From NCBI GenBank assembly GCA_903928015.1, contig CAIYPF010000087.1, positions 1 to 63,297 on the forward strand: a stretch of DNA of 63,297 bases, read 5' to 3'. The DNA comes from an uncultured Gammaproteobacteria bacterium (GTDB lineage Bacteria; Pseudomonadota; Gammaproteobacteria; Pseudomonadales; UBA5518). The notes under the pieces were generated by a model. The model was not told the origin of the DNA. It was given only the letters and a program-made list of their open reading frames with translations, and did no database searches. Positions 45,352-54,687 of this stretch are shown here, one piece after another; position 1 is the stretch's first letter, and the number at the start of each line of letters is the position of its first letter. Made by a program: the position numbers and the translations under genes.

Positions 45352-46202
45352 CAGCCCGGCTGCTGCGTGAAGCGCATCGAGAGGTCGATGGCCTTGCAGT
45401 CCTTGGTGAGCGAGCCCATCGAGATGTAGTCCACCCCGGTCTCGGCGATGGCGCGGAGGGTGTCCTGCGAAACGCCGCCACTCGCCTCGAGCTTTGCGCG
45501 GCCTGCGGTGAGAGCCACGGCTGCGCGCATTCCCCCGAGGTCGAAGTTGTCGAGCAGCACCGAGTCGACACCGGCGTCGAGGGCTTCCCCGAGTTGCGCC
45601 AGTGTTTCGACCTCCACCTCGACGGGTTTTCCCGGAGAGAGCCGCCTTGCGGTTGCTACGGCGGCGCCGATGGAGCCGCAGGCAGCGATATGGTTTTCCT
45701 TCACGAGGAACGCGTCATACAGCCCGATGCGGTGGTTGTGGCAGCCGCCGCAGCGCACTGCGTACTTCTGCGCGATGCGCAGCCCTGGCAGTGTCTTGCG
45801 TGTGTCCAGCAGCCGGGTGTGCAGTCCGTCGAGGAGAGCCGCGTGCCGTGCACAGCGCGTGGCTATGCCCGAGAGCAGTTGCAGGAAGTTCAGCGCTGCG
45901 CGCTCTCCGGTGAGCAGCACGCGCGCGGGGCCTTCAAGTTCGTAGAGGAGCGCGCCTGCGTCCACCTGCTCGCCGTCACTGCAGTGCCAGCGCACCGTCA
46001 CGGCGGGATCGAGCTGGCGGAATACCTCGTCGACCCAAGGCCTTCCGCACACCACTGCTGCCTCGCGCGTGATGATCCGTGCGTGCCCTCTCGTGTCCGC
46101 AGCAACCAGTGCAGCCGTGATGTCGCCATCGCCGATGTCCTCTGCAAGCGCGGCGCGAACATTTTCGGCCACGACGAGGGGGTCGGGGGCTGCTATGGCC
46201 AT
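45351..46202 (-). CDS. nadC: Nicotinate-nucleotide pyrophosphorylase (quinolinate phosphoribosyltransferase)
   Basis: The 283-residue enzyme converts quinolinate and PRPP to nicotinate mononucleotide in NAD synthesis. It shows [12 protein letters not shown], the signature [28 protein letters not shown], LKxN-type KENHI and the C-terminal [10 protein letters not shown] and [13 protein letters not shown]. The start MAIAAPDP at 46202 is chosen on family length. Position next to the pilin locus and before DUF1631-ampD-ampE is conserved in pseudomonads. Confidence 0.97.
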   Translation of the reverse strand: MAIAAPDPLVVAENVRAALAEDIGDGDITAALVAADTRGHARIITREAAVVCGRPWVDEVFRQLDPAVTVRWHCSDGEQVDAGALLYELEGPARVLLTGERAALNFLQLLSGIATRCARHAALLDGLHTRLLDTRKTLPGLRIAQKYAVRCGGCHNHRIGLYDAFLVKENHIAACGSIGAAVATARRLSPGKPVEVEVETLAQLGEALDAGVDSVLLDNFDLGGMRAAVALTAGRAKLEASGGVSQDTLRAIAETGVDYISMGSLTKDCKAIDLSMRFTQQPG

Positions 46203-46361
46203 GACGGCGGTTCCATGAGGGGACGTCGCGATTGTAGCAGCGTGCCCCTGCCGGGTGCCCCGTGCTTCCCGGCGAGTGTCACCAGCGAGACGTGGTTCGC
46301 ACGGATTTCGTGACCGATTTCGCCGCGTGCCGTGCGGGGATTCGCGAGGATATGCCTCATG

Positions 46362-46367
46362 TATACT
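46362..46367 (+). promoter_or_regulatory. Predicted -10 element (TATACT) for the DUF1631-ampD-ampE run
   Basis: TATACT lies in the 267-base interval after nadC. The -35 is weak. A start near 46374 would place the first usable ATG with a Shine-Dalgarno (AAGGG) at 46470 and would exclude the ATGs at 46332 and 46359. Confidence 0.4.
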
Positions 46368-46469
46368 CCGGTCGCAACCCGCAGACTCGTTCGCCTGGAT
46401 GGCGCCGGGCGTGTGTGCCTCGATCGCGAGGCGCCCGAAACGAGGCAGGACCGCCAAGGGAAACCGGTG

Positions 46470-48167
46470 ATGGCAGATTCCTCCAGTGATGCTTTGCAGG
46501 ACTTGCGGGAGCACTCGCGCAAGGCGCTCGGCTTCATGATCGGATCCCTCCTCACCAACGGCGAGCCATCGCTGGTCGCGCAGGCGCGTCAGGCCCGCAG
46601 CAGCGTGGAACAGGCCCAGTGCTACGACGCCATCCGCGAGTTGCGCCTCAAGGGACGCGTTCTCCAGGAGCAGTTCGTGTCAGGCGTACTCGCCGCTTTC
46701 GACGAGCTGCCAGCGGCAAGTGGCGGGGCTCCAGGCGTGTCGCGGCCCCAAGCCGCGGCCGCTGCTCCGGGTGCCGGTGGCCTGAGCGTGGTGCAGGACG
46801 CGCTCCTCGAGCAGCAGATCACCGTCGACAACATTGCCGGCCGCGCCACGCAACTGCACCGCGAGATCCTGCTCGGTATCGGTCATCAGCTCGCACGCCG
46901 CACCGGCAGCCGTCGCGTCGATATCGAGGCCCTTCCGATAGGGCCACAGATACTGGCTTCCACCTTCATGGATAGCTGTGCCCGTGCCGGCGTGGAGCCT
47001 GGCGTGATGCAGGTTTTTTCCCGCCTCTTCCTGCGCTTCGTCATCGAGGAGCTGGGTCCGTTCTATCACGACTGCTTCCGCCTTTTTCCGCCCGAACCGC
47101 TTCAGTCGCCGGACGTTCCGGTTGCGACAGGACGGGCAGAGGATTCGCCAGCTGCGGCGCCCGCCCCGGCCGCGCCTGCCATCACCGGGTCCTTGCCGGT
47201 GACTCCGGAAGACACGGACTGGGACAGCACCCGCACGCCCCTGCTGCTGCCGCCCGGCAAGGCCATGGCCATGCCGCGCAACCAGCTCGAGGAATCGCTG
47301 GTCTATGTGCAGGAGAGCCTCCTCGATCCGGCCAGATCGTTTTTCTCGTCGAATACCAAGGGAGGCGTCCAGCCCCTGAAGGTTCCAGAGCTCATCAACG
47401 AAGCGCTCACAGAGGCCGGGTTCACGCGACCGATGTCCCTGCCTGCAGACGTGCTCGAGTCGATGGGCCTGATGCGCCTGCTGTTTGAACATACCTTGCG
47501 TGACGCCCGCGTTCCCGCCGCGATACGGCGCACCATCCGCTTGCTCGAGGTGCCGCTGCTGCGCGTGGCCTTGCGCGAGCCTGACGTGCTGACACTCGCG
47601 ACTCACCCGGCGCGCGTATTCCTGAGCGAACTGAGCGCGGCAGCGACCGGCCGGGCTCCGGTGGCCGATCCCGCCAACGACGATTTTCCGCGCCTCGTCC
47701 AGTTGCTGGTGATGCGCGTCCTTGGCGATTACGAGCGGGACTGCGGCGTTTTCCAGGCCGTGTTGCATGACCTTCGCCGCTACGTCGCGGTTCATGGCGG
47801 TGGCGCAGTTGCGCAAGCGGCCATTCCGTCGGCGGCGGTGGATGCCGGGCAGCCTGCGGTGCCGGCCGCCGCACCACAGCCTGCCTTGCGGCCCGCTGCC
47901 GTGGCGCGCCCTCCGGCATCCCCCGAGTTTCATCATCTCGTCGAAAAACTCGCCACAGATGCCTGGATCGAGCTTCGTCCGCAGGGCGCCCCGCGTCGCC
48001 GGCTGCAGTTGGTGGCGCGCGTGCCCCGCACCGGCATGTTCGTGTTTGCTGACGCCGAGGGCACCAAGGCTGGCGAGTGGAGCCGCAACGATCTCGCCTC
48101 GATGATCGAGAACGGCGAGGCGGTGATCCTCAAGTCGGCCGGCGCTGCGCCGCCCGGCCGACGCTGA
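46470..48167 (+). CDS. DUF1631 family protein
   Basis: The 565-residue protein starting [16 protein letters not shown] has an all-helical N-terminal half and Ala/Pro-rich linkers near residues 90-105, 230-250 and 470-500. It ends in a compact C-terminal domain with [16 protein letters not shown] and [16 protein letters not shown] that looks PilZ-like in length and layout. Function is unknown; relatives are sometimes mislabelled thymidine phosphorylase. The frame also allows starts at 46332 and 46359. It is followed by ampD after 13 bases. Confidence 0.82.
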   Translation: MADSSSDALQDLREHSRKALGFMIGSLLTNGEPSLVAQARQARSSVEQAQCYDAIRELRLKGRVLQEQFVSGVLAAFDELPAASGGAPGVSRPQAAAAAPGAGGLSVVQDALLEQQITVDNIAGRATQLHREILLGIGHQLARRTGSRRVDIEALPIGPQILASTFMDSCARAGVEPGVMQVFSRLFLRFVIEELGPFYHDCFRLFPPEPLQSPDVPVATGRAEDSPAAAPAPAAPAITGSLPVTPEDTDWDSTRTPLLLPPGKAMAMPRNQLEESLVYVQESLLDPARSFFSSNTKGGVQPLKVPELINEALTEAGFTRPMSLPADVLESMGLMRLLFEHTLRDARVPAAIRRTIRLLEVPLLRVALREPDVLTLATHPARVFLSELSAAATGRAPVADPANDDFPRLVQLLVMRVLGDYERDCGVFQAVLHDLRRYVAVHGGGAVAQAAIPSAAVDAGQPAVPAAAPQPALRPAAVARPPASPEFHHLVEKLATDAWIELRPQGAPRRRLQLVARVPRTGMFVFADAEGTKAGEWSRNDLASMIENGEAVILKSAGAAPPGRR

Positions 48168-48180
48168 GGGCCGCAGCCGC

Positions 48181-48741
48181 GTGGCTCGCCGCGTCGCGTA
48201 CCGCATCACGGACGGGTGGCTGGATGCCGCCCGGAGATGTCCGTCGCCCAACGTCAATGCGCGCCCCGACGGATGCCCGGTGGACCTCCTCGTCATCCAC
48301 AACATCAGCCTGCCACCCGGGGAGTTCGGTGGCGGCTACGTCGAGCAGCTCTTCTGCAACACCCTCGATTGCAGCGAGCATCCCTGGTTCGATCAACTGC
48401 ATGGCCTCGAGGTGTCCGCACATCTGTTCATCGCGCGTGACGGCGCGCTCACGCAGTTCGTACCCTTTCACGCGCGTGCCTGGCATGCAGGGGCCTCGGT
48501 GTTCGAGGGGCGTTCCAATTGCAATGACTTCAGCATCGGCATCGAACTGGAGGGCACGGACCTCACGCCCTACACCGATCGCCAGTACACGGCACTCTCG
48601 GCCGTCACGCGCAGCGTGATGCGGGAGTTCCGTGGCATTTCGTTAGGGCGTATCGTAGGCCACGCCGACGTCGCGCCCGGTCGCAAGACAGATCCCGGCG
48701 CGGCCTTCGACTGGAACAGGTATCGTCGGGCTCTGCGCTGA
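48181..48741 (+). CDS. ampD: 1,6-anhydro-N-acetylmuramyl-L-alanine amidase
   Basis: The 186-residue zinc amidase cleaves anhydro-muropeptides in the cytoplasm during peptidoglycan recycling. It shows DLLVIHNISLPPGEFGGG (zinc His), WHAGAS, NDFSIGIELEGTD and the second His and Asp in GHADVAPGRKTDPG. GTG 48181 is the start. It is followed by ampE. Confidence 0.97.
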   Translation: MARRVAYRITDGWLDAARRCPSPNVNARPDGCPVDLLVIHNISLPPGEFGGGYVEQLFCNTLDCSEHPWFDQLHGLEVSAHLFIARDGALTQFVPFHARAWHAGASVFEGRSNCNDFSIGIELEGTDLTPYTDRQYTALSAVTRSVMREFRGISLGRIVGHADVAPGRKTDPGAAFDWNRYRRALR

Positions 48742-48770
48742 GCGCGAACGGTGTACGCGGAGGGATCGCG

Positions 48771-49631
48771 GTGGAATTCTTTGCCTTGCTGGTGGCCCTC
48801 GGAATGTACGCCTCGCGTGGCGAGGCGATGCTCCTGCAGCGCGACGACTGGTACCACAGGCTGCGCGGTCTGCTGGCAGCCTGGTTGTCCGGGCGCGGCT
48901 TGCAACTCGCCGGCGTTCTCCTGCCTGTTGTGGTGCTGGAACTCGTGTACATCGGCGTCGGTGGCATGGCTGGCGGCTTGGTCGAGTTCGCTCTTCTGGT
49001 GCTGGTGCTGTCTTACGCGCTTGGCCGGGGCAGCCTCGGTGCTGCGCTGGCCGCGTATCTGGAGCGGTGGAGCCGCGGGGATTTCCAGGCCGCACACCAG
49101 GTGCTGACGGATGAAGCAGCCATGGCCGCTCCCGATGGCATCGAGGATCCCGTCTCACTGCACAATGCCGCGCGTCGCCGGCTCTATTACCGTTCCTTCG
49201 AGCGCGTGTTCGCCGTGATGTTCTGGTTCGTGCTGGGCGGGCCGGCGGGGGCGTTGGCCTACCGGCTGGTCGCGCTGGATGGGGAGAGTCGCTCCCCGGA
49301 GATGTCTGCCGCACCCGAAATATTGCCCCTGCGCGACTGGGCAGACTGGCTACCGGCGCGCCTGCTGGGTCTGAGTTTCGCGCTGGTGGGCCATTTCGAT
49401 GCGTGCCTGCGGAAGTGGCGCGGCCTCATTGCCGAGGTCGGTCCCGCGGCGGTCGATGTGCTCGAGTCCTGTGGTAACGCCGCCCTCGACCTGCAGCAAC
49501 CACAGGCAGACGAGAGCATCGAGGCATTGGTCTCCCGCGGCGCAGCCGAGATCGAGTCCGTCGAGGTACTCCACCGCCGCGCGCTGGTGGTCTGGCTGGT
49601 GGTCGTGGCCTTTCTCGAGATGATCGGCTGA
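48771..49631 (+). CDS. ampE: AmpE-like regulatory-signalling membrane protein
   Basis: The 286-residue protein has four predicted membrane segments (about 42-65, 68-88, 142-162, 265-283) and the conserved block SLHNAARRRLYYRSFERVFAVMFWF. It is encoded directly after ampD, as usual. Its precise role in beta-lactam and muropeptide signalling is unresolved. GTG 48771 is the start. Confidence 0.92.
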   Translation: MEFFALLVALGMYASRGEAMLLQRDDWYHRLRGLLAAWLSGRGLQLAGVLLPVVVLELVYIGVGGMAGGLVEFALLVLVLSYALGRGSLGAALAAYLERWSRGDFQAAHQVLTDEAAMAAPDGIEDPVSLHNAARRRLYYRSFERVFAVMFWFVLGGPAGALAYRLVALDGESRSPEMSAAPEILPLRDWADWLPARLLGLSFALVGHFDACLRKWRGLIAEVGPAAVDVLESCGNAALDLQQPQADESIEALVSRGAAEIESVEVLHRRALVVWLVVVAFLEMIG

Positions 49632-49638
49632 GGCGTTT

Positions 49639-50193
49639 TCAGCTCTTCAGTTGCTGCTGCCAGAGTACTTCCTGCCCGCCGTTGCGCCGCGCCAGCACGC
49701 GTGCCGTCACAAACAGAAGATCCGAAAGCCGGTTGAGATACTGCAGCGCCGGCGTGTTGATTTTCTCGTTCACGCCCAGCGTGACCAGATCCCGTTCGGC
49801 GCGCCTGCACACGGTGCGTGCCAGATGACAGACCGCAGCAGCACGGTTGCCACCGGGCAGCACGAAGTTCTTGAGTGGCGGCAGGTCTTCGTTCAGTGCG
49901 TCGGTGCGCTCTTCGAGCCACTCGACCCGCGCGGCCGTCACGAGTCCCGCGCCGGGTATCGACAGTTCTCCTCCCAGGTCGAAGAGGTCGTGCTGGATGC
50001 GCACGTACATCGACTCGACCGGATCGCCCGCTGCGAGTTCGGCGATCATCATGCCGATGATCGAGTTGGTCTCGTCGATGGATCCCATCGCGCGGACCCG
50101 CGCACTGTCCTTGCCAACGCGACTGCCGTCCGACAACCCCGTGGTGCCGTCATCACCGGTGCGCGTGTAGATCTTGGTCAGGCGGTGTCCCAT
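49639..50193 (-). CDS. pduO: PduO-type ATP:cob(I)alamin adenosyltransferase
   Basis: The 184-residue enzyme makes adenosylcobalamin. It has the N-terminal KIYTRTGDDGTTGLSDG ATP loop, GSIDETNSIIG, and the C-terminal CRRAERDLVTL and LNRLSDLLFVTARVL helices of the PduO/MMAB family. It is divergent from the riboswitch-controlled btuB operon and convergent with ampE. Confidence 0.95.
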   Translation of the reverse strand: MGHRLTKIYTRTGDDGTTGLSDGSRVGKDSARVRAMGSIDETNSIIGMMIAELAAGDPVESMYVRIQHDLFDLGGELSIPGAGLVTAARVEWLEERTDALNEDLPPLKNFVLPGGNRAAAVCHLARTVCRRAERDLVTLGVNEKINTPALQYLNRLSDLLFVTARVLARRNGGQEVLWQQQLKS

Positions 50194-50404
50194 GTCGTGT
50201 TCCTCATCGATTTGTGATGCCCGGCACCTTGCATGGTGGCCGTCGGTGGCGTGGCCGGCGCGCGGAGGGCGGGTGATGCCACCGGGCAGTGTGGCGTGCT
50301 GCAGTAGAGGCGTATCCGGAGAGCCCGCAACTTATCGGTGCGGTTCCGGGGTGTCAAACCGGCGGCGAGTCATCACACTGACGCCCCTTCACGCAATCCC
50401 GTAG

Positions 50405-50421
50405 CCGGGCTAAAAGCCCGG
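50405..50421. repeat. REP-like GC hairpin
   Basis: CCGGGC and GCCCGG pair perfectly around TAAAA, with further weak GTA/TAC pairing outside. No T-run follows, so it looks more like an extragenic palindrome than a terminator. It lies between pduO and the riboswitch and differs from the array at the right edge. Confidence 0.4.
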
Positions 50422-50469
50422 TACGCCACGTATTGACACCCGGATCAGCCAGCCAGCACGATGCGACCC

Positions 50470-50625
50470 GCGTAAGGTGCCCGCTCATCGCCCTTTGCCG
50501 GGGAGATTGGAGCGGGGTAAACGGGAAGTTTGGTGCGGCCGCAACCCACACAGGCGGGTTTCGATCCATTCCAACGCTGCCCCCGCAACGGTATCAGCCA
50601 TCCGGCTGGAGCCCGACACCGGCCT
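50470..50625 (+). ncRNA. Cobalamin riboswitch upstream of btuB
   Basis: The order of conserved elements matches the cobalamin aptamer: AAGGTGCCCGC near 50474; GGTAAACGGGAAGTTTGGTG from 50516; the B12 box GCTGCCCCCGCAAC at 50574-50587; and a closing segment AGCCCGACACCGGCC ending at 50624. AdoCbl binding normally represses uptake genes. About 130 bases follow before the btuB start, and no strong T-run terminator is evident. Control may therefore be at translation initiation. The interval 50194-50469 holds only the REP-like hairpin and probable promoters. Confidence 0.9.
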
Positions 50626-50754
50626 CACGCACGTACTGCAGTGATGAAGCGGCGGGCTTTGTCGGTGGTTGTCCCCGGCCGCTCGCGCGGCGCGTGACCA
50701 CTCTTCTCCCCCTGCCTCATTCCCTGTTCCCAAAAGTCCAGGATGAGGATCGAC

Positions 50755-52683
50755 ATGAAAACCAGTTCCAGAGCATCGGGTCGGGCCTTGGGCCTTGCCT
50801 GCGCAGTTTTTTCCCTCCCGAGCGCGGCGGCCGAAGGCTACGACGAGGAAGTGATCGTCACGGCTTCGCACCTGCCGGTGTCGCTGGCGCGGTCAGGCAG
50901 TTCAGCGACCGTGATCACCGCCGACCAGATCCACTACCGCGCCCCGGTGCTGGTGAGCGATCTGCTGCGTGACGTCCCCGGCTTTGCGGTAAGCCGCAAT
51001 GGCGTTATGGGCTCCTCCACCCAGGTACGCGTGCGCGGCGCTGAGGGCAACCACCTGCTGGTGCTGATCGACGGCGTCGAGGCCAATGATCCCGCGCAGG
51101 GCGACGAATTCAACTGGGCAACACTGAGTGCCGATGCGGTGGAGCGTATCGAGGTGCTGCGTGGTCCACAGAGTTCGCTTGTGGGCAGCGATGCCGTTTC
51201 CGGCGTGATCAACGTCATCACCCGTAGCGCCAGCGAGCCGCTGTCGGCGGATGCGTGGGCAGAAGGCGGGAGCTTTGGCACCTACCGGGCCGGGGTTGGC
51301 GCCGGTCACCGTGGCGAGAAGACGGACCTGCGCCTGAGCGCCTCCGTAGTCGATTCGGAGGGCAGCAATATCTCCCGTCAGGGCGACGAGAAAGACGGCT
51401 ACCGCAACGAGACCTATTCAGCGAAGGGCGGCTGGTCGGTGACACCGGATCTGCATCTGGGCGCATCGGCGCGCAGAAGCGATGGCCGCACCGATTTCGA
51501 CACCACATCCTGGGTCACCGGCCTGCCGGAAGATGCCGATGTCTACTCCGACTTCCGTGGCGACACCGCGCTGCTCTTCGCCGATTACTCGATGCTGGGC
51601 GGGATGCTGAAGCACCGCCTCCAGTACGCATGGACGGCCTGGGACAACGAGAATTTCGAGTACGGTGCCACCACCAGCACCTCCAGCACCCGCAAGGACC
51701 AGTACCGCTACATGGGCTCCGTGCAGTGGGCGGACGGCGCGCAGGCGATCACGATGCTCCTCGAGCGCGAGCAAGAGGACTTCAGCCAGCGCGGCGAGGC
51801 GCAGCCCTGGGGTGATCCCAACCAGGACCGCTCGCGCGACACCGACAGCGCCGGCCTTGAATACCGCGGCACCTTTGCCGAGGCGCTGACGCTCGCCGCG
51901 AGCGTGCGCCAGGACGACAACTCGGAGTTCGACGGCTCGACTACCTGGCGGCTCGAGGCGGTCTACGACATTGCCGCGAGCAGCACCCGGCTGCGCGCTG
52001 CCTGGGGTACGGCGGTGAAGAATCCCACGTTCTCCGAGCGATTCGGTTATTACACGAATTTCCAGGGCAATCCCGATCTGCAGCCGGAGGAATCCGAAAG
52101 CGTGGAGTTCGGGGTGGAGCAGTCCTGGCAGGATGAGCGTCTCGTCGGCTCGGTGACGCTGTTCCACGCCGATCTCACCGACGAGATCGACGGCTTCGTG
52201 TTCGATCCCGTGACCTTCAATTTCACGGCGGCCAACCGCGACGGAAAAAGCGAGCGGCAGGGAGTGGAGTTGGCATTGCGCGCGGCCCTGTCCGACACGC
52301 TCTCGCTCTCGGGCAGCTACACCTACACCGATTCCTCCGCGCCGGGCGAATCGGGAGGCAGTGTCGACGAACTGCGCCGCGCGCCGCATATCGCCAGCCT
52401 GACCCTGGGCTGGCTGGCCCGCAGCGACCTCCAGATGAACCTGAACGCGCAGTACAACGGGACGCAGGACGACCAGTACTTCCCGCCGTGGCCCGAGCCC
52501 TCGCGCATCGTGAAGATGGACGACTACACGCTGCTCAACCTGAATATCACCTGGAGCCTCGACGACGCTACGGAACTCTACGCCCGCGGCGAGAACCTGC
52601 TCGATGAGGATTACGAGGAGATCTTCGGCTATCGTGCGCCGGGTGTCGGAGGGTATGTCGGGATGCGCTACAAGCTGCAATGA
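50755..52683 (+). CDS. btuB: TonB-dependent vitamin B12 outer-membrane receptor
   Basis: The 642-residue protein starts at MKTSSRASGRAL, since a Shine-Dalgarno (GAGGA, 50745-50749) sits between this ATG and the one at 50743. A signal peptide ending about PSAAAEG precedes a TonB box (EEVIVTAS). A plug domain (SSTQVRVRGAEGNHLLVLIDG, SDAVSGVINVITR) and a 22-strand barrel ending in GMRYKLQ follow. It is the first gene after the riboswitch and overlaps the next gene by four bases. Confidence 0.95.
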   Translation: MKTSSRASGRALGLACAVFSLPSAAAEGYDEEVIVTASHLPVSLARSGSSATVITADQIHYRAPVLVSDLLRDVPGFAVSRNGVMGSSTQVRVRGAEGNHLLVLIDGVEANDPAQGDEFNWATLSADAVERIEVLRGPQSSLVGSDAVSGVINVITRSASEPLSADAWAEGGSFGTYRAGVGAGHRGEKTDLRLSASVVDSEGSNISRQGDEKDGYRNETYSAKGGWSVTPDLHLGASARRSDGRTDFDTTSWVTGLPEDADVYSDFRGDTALLFADYSMLGGMLKHRLQYAWTAWDNENFEYGATTSTSSTRKDQYRYMGSVQWADGAQAITMLLEREQEDFSQRGEAQPWGDPNQDRSRDTDSAGLEYRGTFAEALTLAASVRQDDNSEFDGSTTWRLEAVYDIAASSTRLRAAWGTAVKNPTFSERFGYYTNFQGNPDLQPEESESVEFGVEQSWQDERLVGSVTLFHADLTDEIDGFVFDPVTFNFTAANRDGKSERQGVELALRAALSDTLSLSGSYTYTDSSAPGESGGSVDELRRAPHIASLTLGWLARSDLQMNLNAQYNGTQDDQYFPPWPEPSRIVKMDDYTLLNLNITWSLDDATELYARGENLLDEDYEEIFGYRAPGVGGYVGMRYKLQ

Positions 52684-53642
52684 GGATCGTCACGCTCCTC
52701 CCCAGCGCCACAGAACTGGTCTGCGGGCTTGGCCTGCGCGAGCAGTTGGTCGGCGTGTCCCACGAGTGCGACTGGCCGCCGTCAGTGTCCGGATTGCCGG
52801 TGCTGACGCGCTCGCGCATCCCGCCCGGTCTGCCCAGCGCGGACATTGACCGGCTTGTCACCGCGCAATTGCAGGATGACGCCTCGCTCTACAGTCTCGA
52901 CACCGAGGGCCTGCGCGCCCTCGCGCCGGATCTCATCGTCACGCAGGCGCTTTGTGATGTCTGCGCGGTCTCGGGCAACGAGGTGGCGCGGGCGATAGGC
53001 ACACTTCCGGGCAAACCGCAGGTGGTGAACCTGGAGCCGGTTTGCCTGCAGGATGTTCTGGATACCGTTGGCCTGCTTGCGGAGGCGGCGGGCTGCGCGG
53101 AGCGCGGGCGCGACTACACCACCCACCTGCAGTCGCGCATCGATACCGTTGCCACGCGCAGCCGTGCGCTGGCGCAGTCAGACCGGCCGCGCGTTGCACT
53201 GCTGGATTGGCTCGATCCCCTGTTCGACGGAGGACACTGGGTCCCCGAGCTGATCGAACTGGCTGGTGGCCGGCCCTGTCTTGGTGGCGCACGAGAGCCT
53301 TCGCGCAGGCGTGTCCGGAGTGACCTCGACCACGCAAGGCCGGATGTGATCGTGATCGCGCTCTGCGGTTTTGATATCGATTGCAGCATCCCCGATGCCG
53401 AGGCGTTCCTTGCGAGCCCGGAGTGGCGTGAGTGGCCTGCAGGCAGCCTTCCGCGCGTCCTGCTGCTCGACGGCAATGCCTACTTCAGCCGCCCTGGCCC
53501 CCGGCTGGTCGACAGCATGGAGATCCTCGCGCATGCCCTGCATCCGGAGTTGCATGCGCTGCCTCCGGGTTTGCCGGAAGCCCGCTTGCTTGCCTCGGGC
53601 GATACGGCCTGGTGCGTGTCCACATCGCCGGGCAGCCGCTGA
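52680..53642 (+). CDS. Cobalamin-binding-type protein (BtuF-like fold) without signal peptide
   Basis: The 320-residue protein has the periplasmic-binding-protein class III pattern RIVTLLPSATELVCGLGL, SHECDWPP, LAPDLIVTQALCDVCAVS and RPDVIVIALCGFD. It starts directly with the first strand and has no signal peptide or lipobox, so it is predicted cytoplasmic. Such proteins are often annotated as cobalamin-binding, and their role is not established. It overlaps btuB and precedes btuC, while a secreted BtuF is encoded at the operon end. Confidence 0.8.
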   Translation: MRIVTLLPSATELVCGLGLREQLVGVSHECDWPPSVSGLPVLTRSRIPPGLPSADIDRLVTAQLQDDASLYSLDTEGLRALAPDLIVTQALCDVCAVSGNEVARAIGTLPGKPQVVNLEPVCLQDVLDTVGLLAEAAGCAERGRDYTTHLQSRIDTVATRSRALAQSDRPRVALLDWLDPLFDGGHWVPELIELAGGRPCLGGAREPSRRRVRSDLDHARPDVIVIALCGFDIDCSIPDAEAFLASPEWREWPAGSLPRVLLLDGNAYFSRPGPRLVDSMEILAHALHPELHALPPGLPEARLLASGDTAWCVSTSPGSR

Positions 53643-53650
53643 GGCAGGCC

Positions 53651-54685
53651 ATGCAGAGACTTCTTCCACGTGCCCCGTTCCTCGCCTTGCTGCTGGTGGC
53701 GCTGCCCGTCGCCGTCGTGGCGGCACTGATGACGGGTCCGGTGTCCATATCGCCGGGCGCAATGGCGCACGCCATCACGGGCTTTCTCGACTCGCCCCGC
53801 GCACCGTCGCGTGATGCGCTCATCCTGCTCGATATCCGGGCGCCGCGTGTTCTGCTGGGCGCGAGCGTGGGGCTCGTGCTCGCGAGTTGCGGCGCCATGC
53901 TGCAGGGCCTGTTCCGCAACCCGCTTGCCGATCCCTCGCTGATCGGCGTTTCGAGCGGCGCGTCGGTGGGCGCCAGTCTGGTCATCGTCTGCGCGGGAAG
54001 CTGGGGTGGGCTGCTGGATGCGACGGGGCTCGGGCTGGTCGCTTTCGGTGCCTTTCTCGGTGGCGCGCTGGCGACGGTGCTGGTTTACCGCCTCGCGACC
54101 AGTGCCTTCGGTACGTCAGTCAACACCATGCTCCTTGCGGGCATCGCCGTCTCCGCCATCGCGGGCGCGGTGAACGGTCTGCTGGGATACATGGCCGATA
54201 ACGACATGTTGCGGCAGATGAGCCTCTGGCAGATGGGTGCCCTCGGTACGGCAAACTGGCCGCGCGCACTTATCGCCACGGGTGTTGCCGTGCTCATGTG
54301 CATCTGGCTGCCGCGGGAGGCGAGGGCGCTGGATGCCCTGCTGCTCGGCGAGTCGGAGGCGCGGCACCTCGGCATCGATGTCCAGCGCGTCAAGCGCCGC
54401 CTGATTCTGCTCACCGCACTGGGTGTGGGCACCTGCACCGCGATGGCGGGCGCCATCGCCTTTGTGGGATTGATCGTGCCCCATCTGGTCCGGCTTGCCA
54501 TCGGCCCGAACCATCAGGGAGTCATTCCCGGGTCAGCCCTTGGCGGCGCGCTGCTGCTGGTGCTCGCTGATGCCGCCGCCCGGGTGGTGATCGCGCCGGC
54601 CGAACTCCCCACGGGCATCATCACCGCGTTGCTCGGCGCGCCATTCTTCGTCGCGCTGTTGCTGCGCCAGCGCAGGAGCCTTTGA
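53651..54685 (+). CDS. btuC: Cobalamin ABC transporter permease (BtuC/FecCD family)
   Basis: The 344-residue protein has about ten membrane helices with RAPRVLLGASVGLVLASCGA, FRNPLADPSLIGVSSGAS and the C-terminal GLIVPHLVRLAIGPNH and ELPTGIITALLGAPFF motifs. These are typical of B12, haem and siderophore importers. Operon context after the riboswitch and btuB supports B12. Confidence 0.92.
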   Translation: MQRLLPRAPFLALLLVALPVAVVAALMTGPVSISPGAMAHAITGFLDSPRAPSRDALILLDIRAPRVLLGASVGLVLASCGAMLQGLFRNPLADPSLIGVSSGASVGASLVIVCAGSWGGLLDATGLGLVAFGAFLGGALATVLVYRLATSAFGTSVNTMLLAGIAVSAIAGAVNGLLGYMADNDMLRQMSLWQMGALGTANWPRALIATGVAVLMCIWLPREARALDALLLGESEARHLGIDVQRVKRRLILLTALGVGTCTAMAGAIAFVGLIVPHLVRLAIGPNHQGVIPGSALGGALLLVLADAAARVVIAPAELPTGIITALLGAPFFVALLLRQRRSL

Positions 54686-54687
54686 AC

